A program made the position numbers and the translations under genes. Below the pieces are notes generated by a model that saw only the letters and a program-made list of their open reading frames with translations, searched no databases and had not been told where the DNA came from. This document shows positions 62,010 to 64,000 of a DNA stretch of 64,000 nt, piece by piece; within the stretch, counting starts at the first letter, position 1, and every line of letters begins with the position of its first letter. Origin of the DNA: an uncultured Anaerotignum sp. (lineage in GTDB: Bacteria > Bacillota > Clostridia > Lachnospirales > Anaerotignaceae). The stretch is from positions 1 to 64,000 of the forward strand of contig NZ_CAJMDQ010000001.1 in assembly GCF_905212195.1 (NCBI RefSeq), in the 5' to 3' direction.

Positions 62010-64000
62010 ATGACAGCGAAAAAATTTCCGCTGGTATTTGATAAGGTTTCTCTTTCCGCCCCTTTGCAGGAAGTGTTTCGGGAAACGACAGTACTTTCTT
62101 TGACTATTCACCGGAAGGAGCGGGAAATTGTAACAGAGATTGCGGCAGATGAAGTCATTCCGCCTTTGTACTGGGAAAAACTGCGGAAAGAAATGATGCA
62201 GCAGCTTCCCGGTGTGAAAGAAGTGCATATTTTCCCCAAATATCAGTTGATGGATAAAGAACCCAAGGCGGTTCTGACGGATTTCTGGGATACCATCCGC
62301 AGTCATGTGGCTTCTCAGAGTAAGGTTTGCAGCGGTGTCATTTCCGATGCGGACTGGGATTATCAGGATGGCAAGATGCAGATTTTTGTAAAGCATAACA
62401 TGGCTTACTATCTGTCCCAGAAAAAACTGGATGATGCTGTGGCAAAGCTGGTGCAGGAAGAAACAGGACTGGCTATGTCTGTGCAGTTCAAAAACGTGCA
62501 GAGCAGTGAGGAAGACCGTGCCCGTATGGAACAGGAACAGCGGACAAAAACAGAGGAACTCCTCCAACAGATTGCTTCTGCCACACAGGCGGCGGAGCAA
62601 GCGAAAGTTTCCGCAGAAGTTGGGGCAGTCAGCGAAGCTGTTTCCAGAGGCATCCTCTTTGGCAAAGAATTTACTGGTACCCCTGTGAAAATTGTGGATA
62701 CGAAAATTCCCGGAGAATCTGTCATTGTGGAAGGGAACATTTTCAATATCGAACCTAGAGAAATCAAAGGGGAAAAATACATTGTTTCCTTTGATATTAC
62801 AGATAAGTCTGATTCCACAACGGTAAAATTCTTTGTAAAACGGTCTGTTTTCGACAACGAACTGAAAGATAAAATCAAAAAAGACGCTTACCTTCGTGTG
62901 CAGGGGGAAGTGCAGTTTGATAAATATGCCAAGGAAATCAACATCATGGCGAAAGCCATCATGACGGCACAGGCACCTCCGCCGCGTATGGATACAGCAG
63001 AAGAAAAACGCGTGGAACTCCATCTTCATACCCAGATGAGCAGTATGGACGGCGTAACACCTGTAAAAACTTATATCAAACGCGCCATTGATTGGGGACA
63101 TAAAGCCATTGCTATCACAGACCATGGTGTGGTACAGGCCTTCCCCGATGCCATGAATGCGGCAGATAAATCTGATTTGAAAGTCATTTATGGCGTAGAA
63201 GCCTATCTCATTGATGACTTGGGCAATGCGGTATTCTCTCCCAGAGGGCAGAATCTGGACGATACCTATGTGGTATTCGATATCGAAACCACTGGTCTTT
63301 CTAAGGAAAAAGAAATGATTACGGAAATTGGTGCCGTAAAGGTGGCAGACGGGAAAATCGTTGACCGTTTCAGTACTTTTGTCAATCCCCAGCGTCCCAT
63401 TTCTGCGGAAATCACAAAACTGACAGGCATTACCGACGATATGGTGAAAGACGCGCCTACCATCGAAAATGTTCTGCCGGAATTCCTGAAATTCTGCGAA
63501 GATACAGTATTGGTAGCGCACAATGCTTCTTTTGATACTGGCTTTATCCGTATTGCGGCAGAAAGAGCCGGTCTGGGAGAACTGCATCATACCATTGTGG
63601 ATACTTTGGAACTGGCAAGAGCATTGCTGCCGGAACTGAATAAACACAAATTGGATATTGTTTGTGAACATTTGGGCGTGACCCTCAACGGACACCATCG
63701 TGCCGTCAACGACGCGGAAGCAACGGCAGAAGTATTCATCAAGTTTTTGGATATGCTGGCAGAAAAGAAAGTTTTCACTCTGGATGAAATCAATGTCCTT
63801 GCCAGCCGTACTGTAAACTATAAAAAACTCCGCGCTTACCATGCCATCATTCTGGTGAAGAACTATACTGGTCTGCGAAATCTCTATGAACTGGTTTCCA
63901 TGGCCCATATTGATTATTTCTTCCGTCGTCCCAGAATTCCCAAAAGCAAATTCATGCAGATGCGGGAAGGGCTGATTCTGGGTAGTGCCTGCGAAGCAGG
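62010..64000 (+). CDS. polC: DNA polymerase III alpha subunit, PolC type (partial, runs off the window)
   Basis: 663 codons are visible with no stop; Firmicute PolC has about 1440. The N-terminal region and OB fold (VIVEGNIFNIEPREIKGEKY) are followed by the PHP domain (VELHLHTQMSSMDGV, ITDHGVVQAFP) interrupted, as usual in PolC, by a DnaQ-like 3'-5' exonuclease: VFDIETTGL, AHNASFD and HRAVNDAEAT. The catalytic polymerase domain lies beyond the window. AAAGGAGGGG precedes the ATG. Essential replicase of low-GC Gram-positives. Confidence 0.95.
   Translation, partial: MTAKKFPLVFDKVSLSAPLQEVFRETTVLSLTIHRKEREIVTEIAADEVIPPLYWEKLRKEMMQQLPGVKEVHIFPKYQLMDKEPKAVLTDFWDTIRSHVASQSKVCSGVISDADWDYQDGKMQIFVKHNMAYYLSQKKLDDAVAKLVQEETGLAMSVQFKNVQSSEEDRARMEQEQRTKTEELLQQIASATQAAEQAKVSAEVGAVSEAVSRGILFGKEFTGTPVKIVDTKIPGESVIVEGNIFNIEPREIKGEKYIVSFDITDKSDSTTVKFFVKRSVFDNELKDKIKKDAYLRVQGEVQFDKYAKEINIMAKAIMTAQAPPPRMDTAEEKRVELHLHTQMSSMDGVTPVKTYIKRAIDWGHKAIAITDHGVVQAFPDAMNAADKSDLKVIYGVEAYLIDDLGNAVFSPRGQNLDDTYVVFDIETTGLSKEKEMITEIGAVKVADGKIVDRFSTFVNPQRPISAEITKLTGITDDMVKDAPTIENVLPEFLKFCEDTVLVAHNASFDTGFIRIAAERAGLGELHHTIVDTLELARALLPELNKHKLDIVCEHLGVTLNGHHRAVNDAEATAEVFIKFLDMLAEKKVFTLDEINVLASRTVNYKKLRAYHAIILVKNYTGLRNLYELVSMAHIDYFFRRPRIPKSKFMQMREGLILGSACEA

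Noticed and set aside
60876..63908. Antisense open frame of about 1010 codons opposite ispG and polC
   Set aside because: It lies wholly opposite two well-supported genes, has an implausible Phe/His/Cys-rich composition, and no ribosome site. Strong codon bias on the coding strand leaves the opposite frame free of stops.

Overview
The window looks like a chromosomal segment of an anaerobic, endospore-forming Firmicute of class Clostridia. The evidence is a complete spoIIIAA-AH operon, strong AGGAGG-type ribosome binding sites, a T-box leader, a CIRCE element, a PolC-type replicase, HPr kinase and the MEP isoprenoid pathway. Gene content and order recall Lachnospirales-like genomes, but the species cannot be named from sequence alone. 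Nearly everything is core chromosome on the + strand; no prophage, insertion sequence, CRISPR array, tRNA or rRNA gene was seen.

Layout. 1-8.4 kb: end of an unknown gene, an iron-type alcohol dehydrogenase, a membrane/HAD fusion, tcdA, a TauE/SafE permease, a PcrA-like helicase, a small RHH protein and a DegV protein. 8.8-15.3 kb: yacL, an IspD-RNase HI fusion, a cold-shock protein, typA and a SpoVB/MurJ-like flippase. 15.4-21.3 kb: uvrC-hprK-murB-rapZ-whiA and an HPr/Crh-like gene, with yvcK missing. 21.4-26.2 kb: queT behind a preQ1-riboswitch-like leader, an unknown exported protein, then a Trp T-box and a trpXYP-type ABC transporter. 26.2-27.7 kb (- strand): SGNH hydrolase and orphan LytTR regulator. 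27.8-32.6 kb: spoIIIAA-AH. 33.1-36.9 kb: a four-gene envelope cassette ending in glf. 37.1-46.5 kb: asp23-nusB-xseA-xseB-ispA-PAP2-dxs-tlyA-nadK-argR-recN. 46.6-54.4 kb: MATE pump, XRE repressor, cysteine desulfurase and IscU-like scaffold, mnmA, Na/Pi cotransporter and amidase. 54.6-64 kb: EF-G paralog, a thioredoxin-reductase-like flavoprotein, groES-groEL, a small membrane protein, ispG and the start of polC.

How the genes work together. Isoprenoid synthesis is spread over ispD, dxs, ispG and ispA. hprK and the Crh-like protein form a catabolite-signalling pair in one operon. The desulfurase/scaffold pair lies just upstream of mnmA, which needs activated sulfur. T-box and riboswitch leaders tie tryptophan and queuosine-precursor uptake to supply.

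The most unusual items are: IspD fused to an intact RNase HI; an aromatic-acid-exporter-like membrane domain fused to a HAD domain lacking its nucleophile; a Crh-like protein with Asp in place of the HPr histidine; a thioredoxin reductase homolog lacking NADPH motifs (possibly ferredoxin-dependent); a two-copy intergenic repeat with a covarying hairpin; a short Trp-containing leader ORF behind the Trp T-box; and uncharacterised structured leaders upstream of the MATE and flavoprotein genes.
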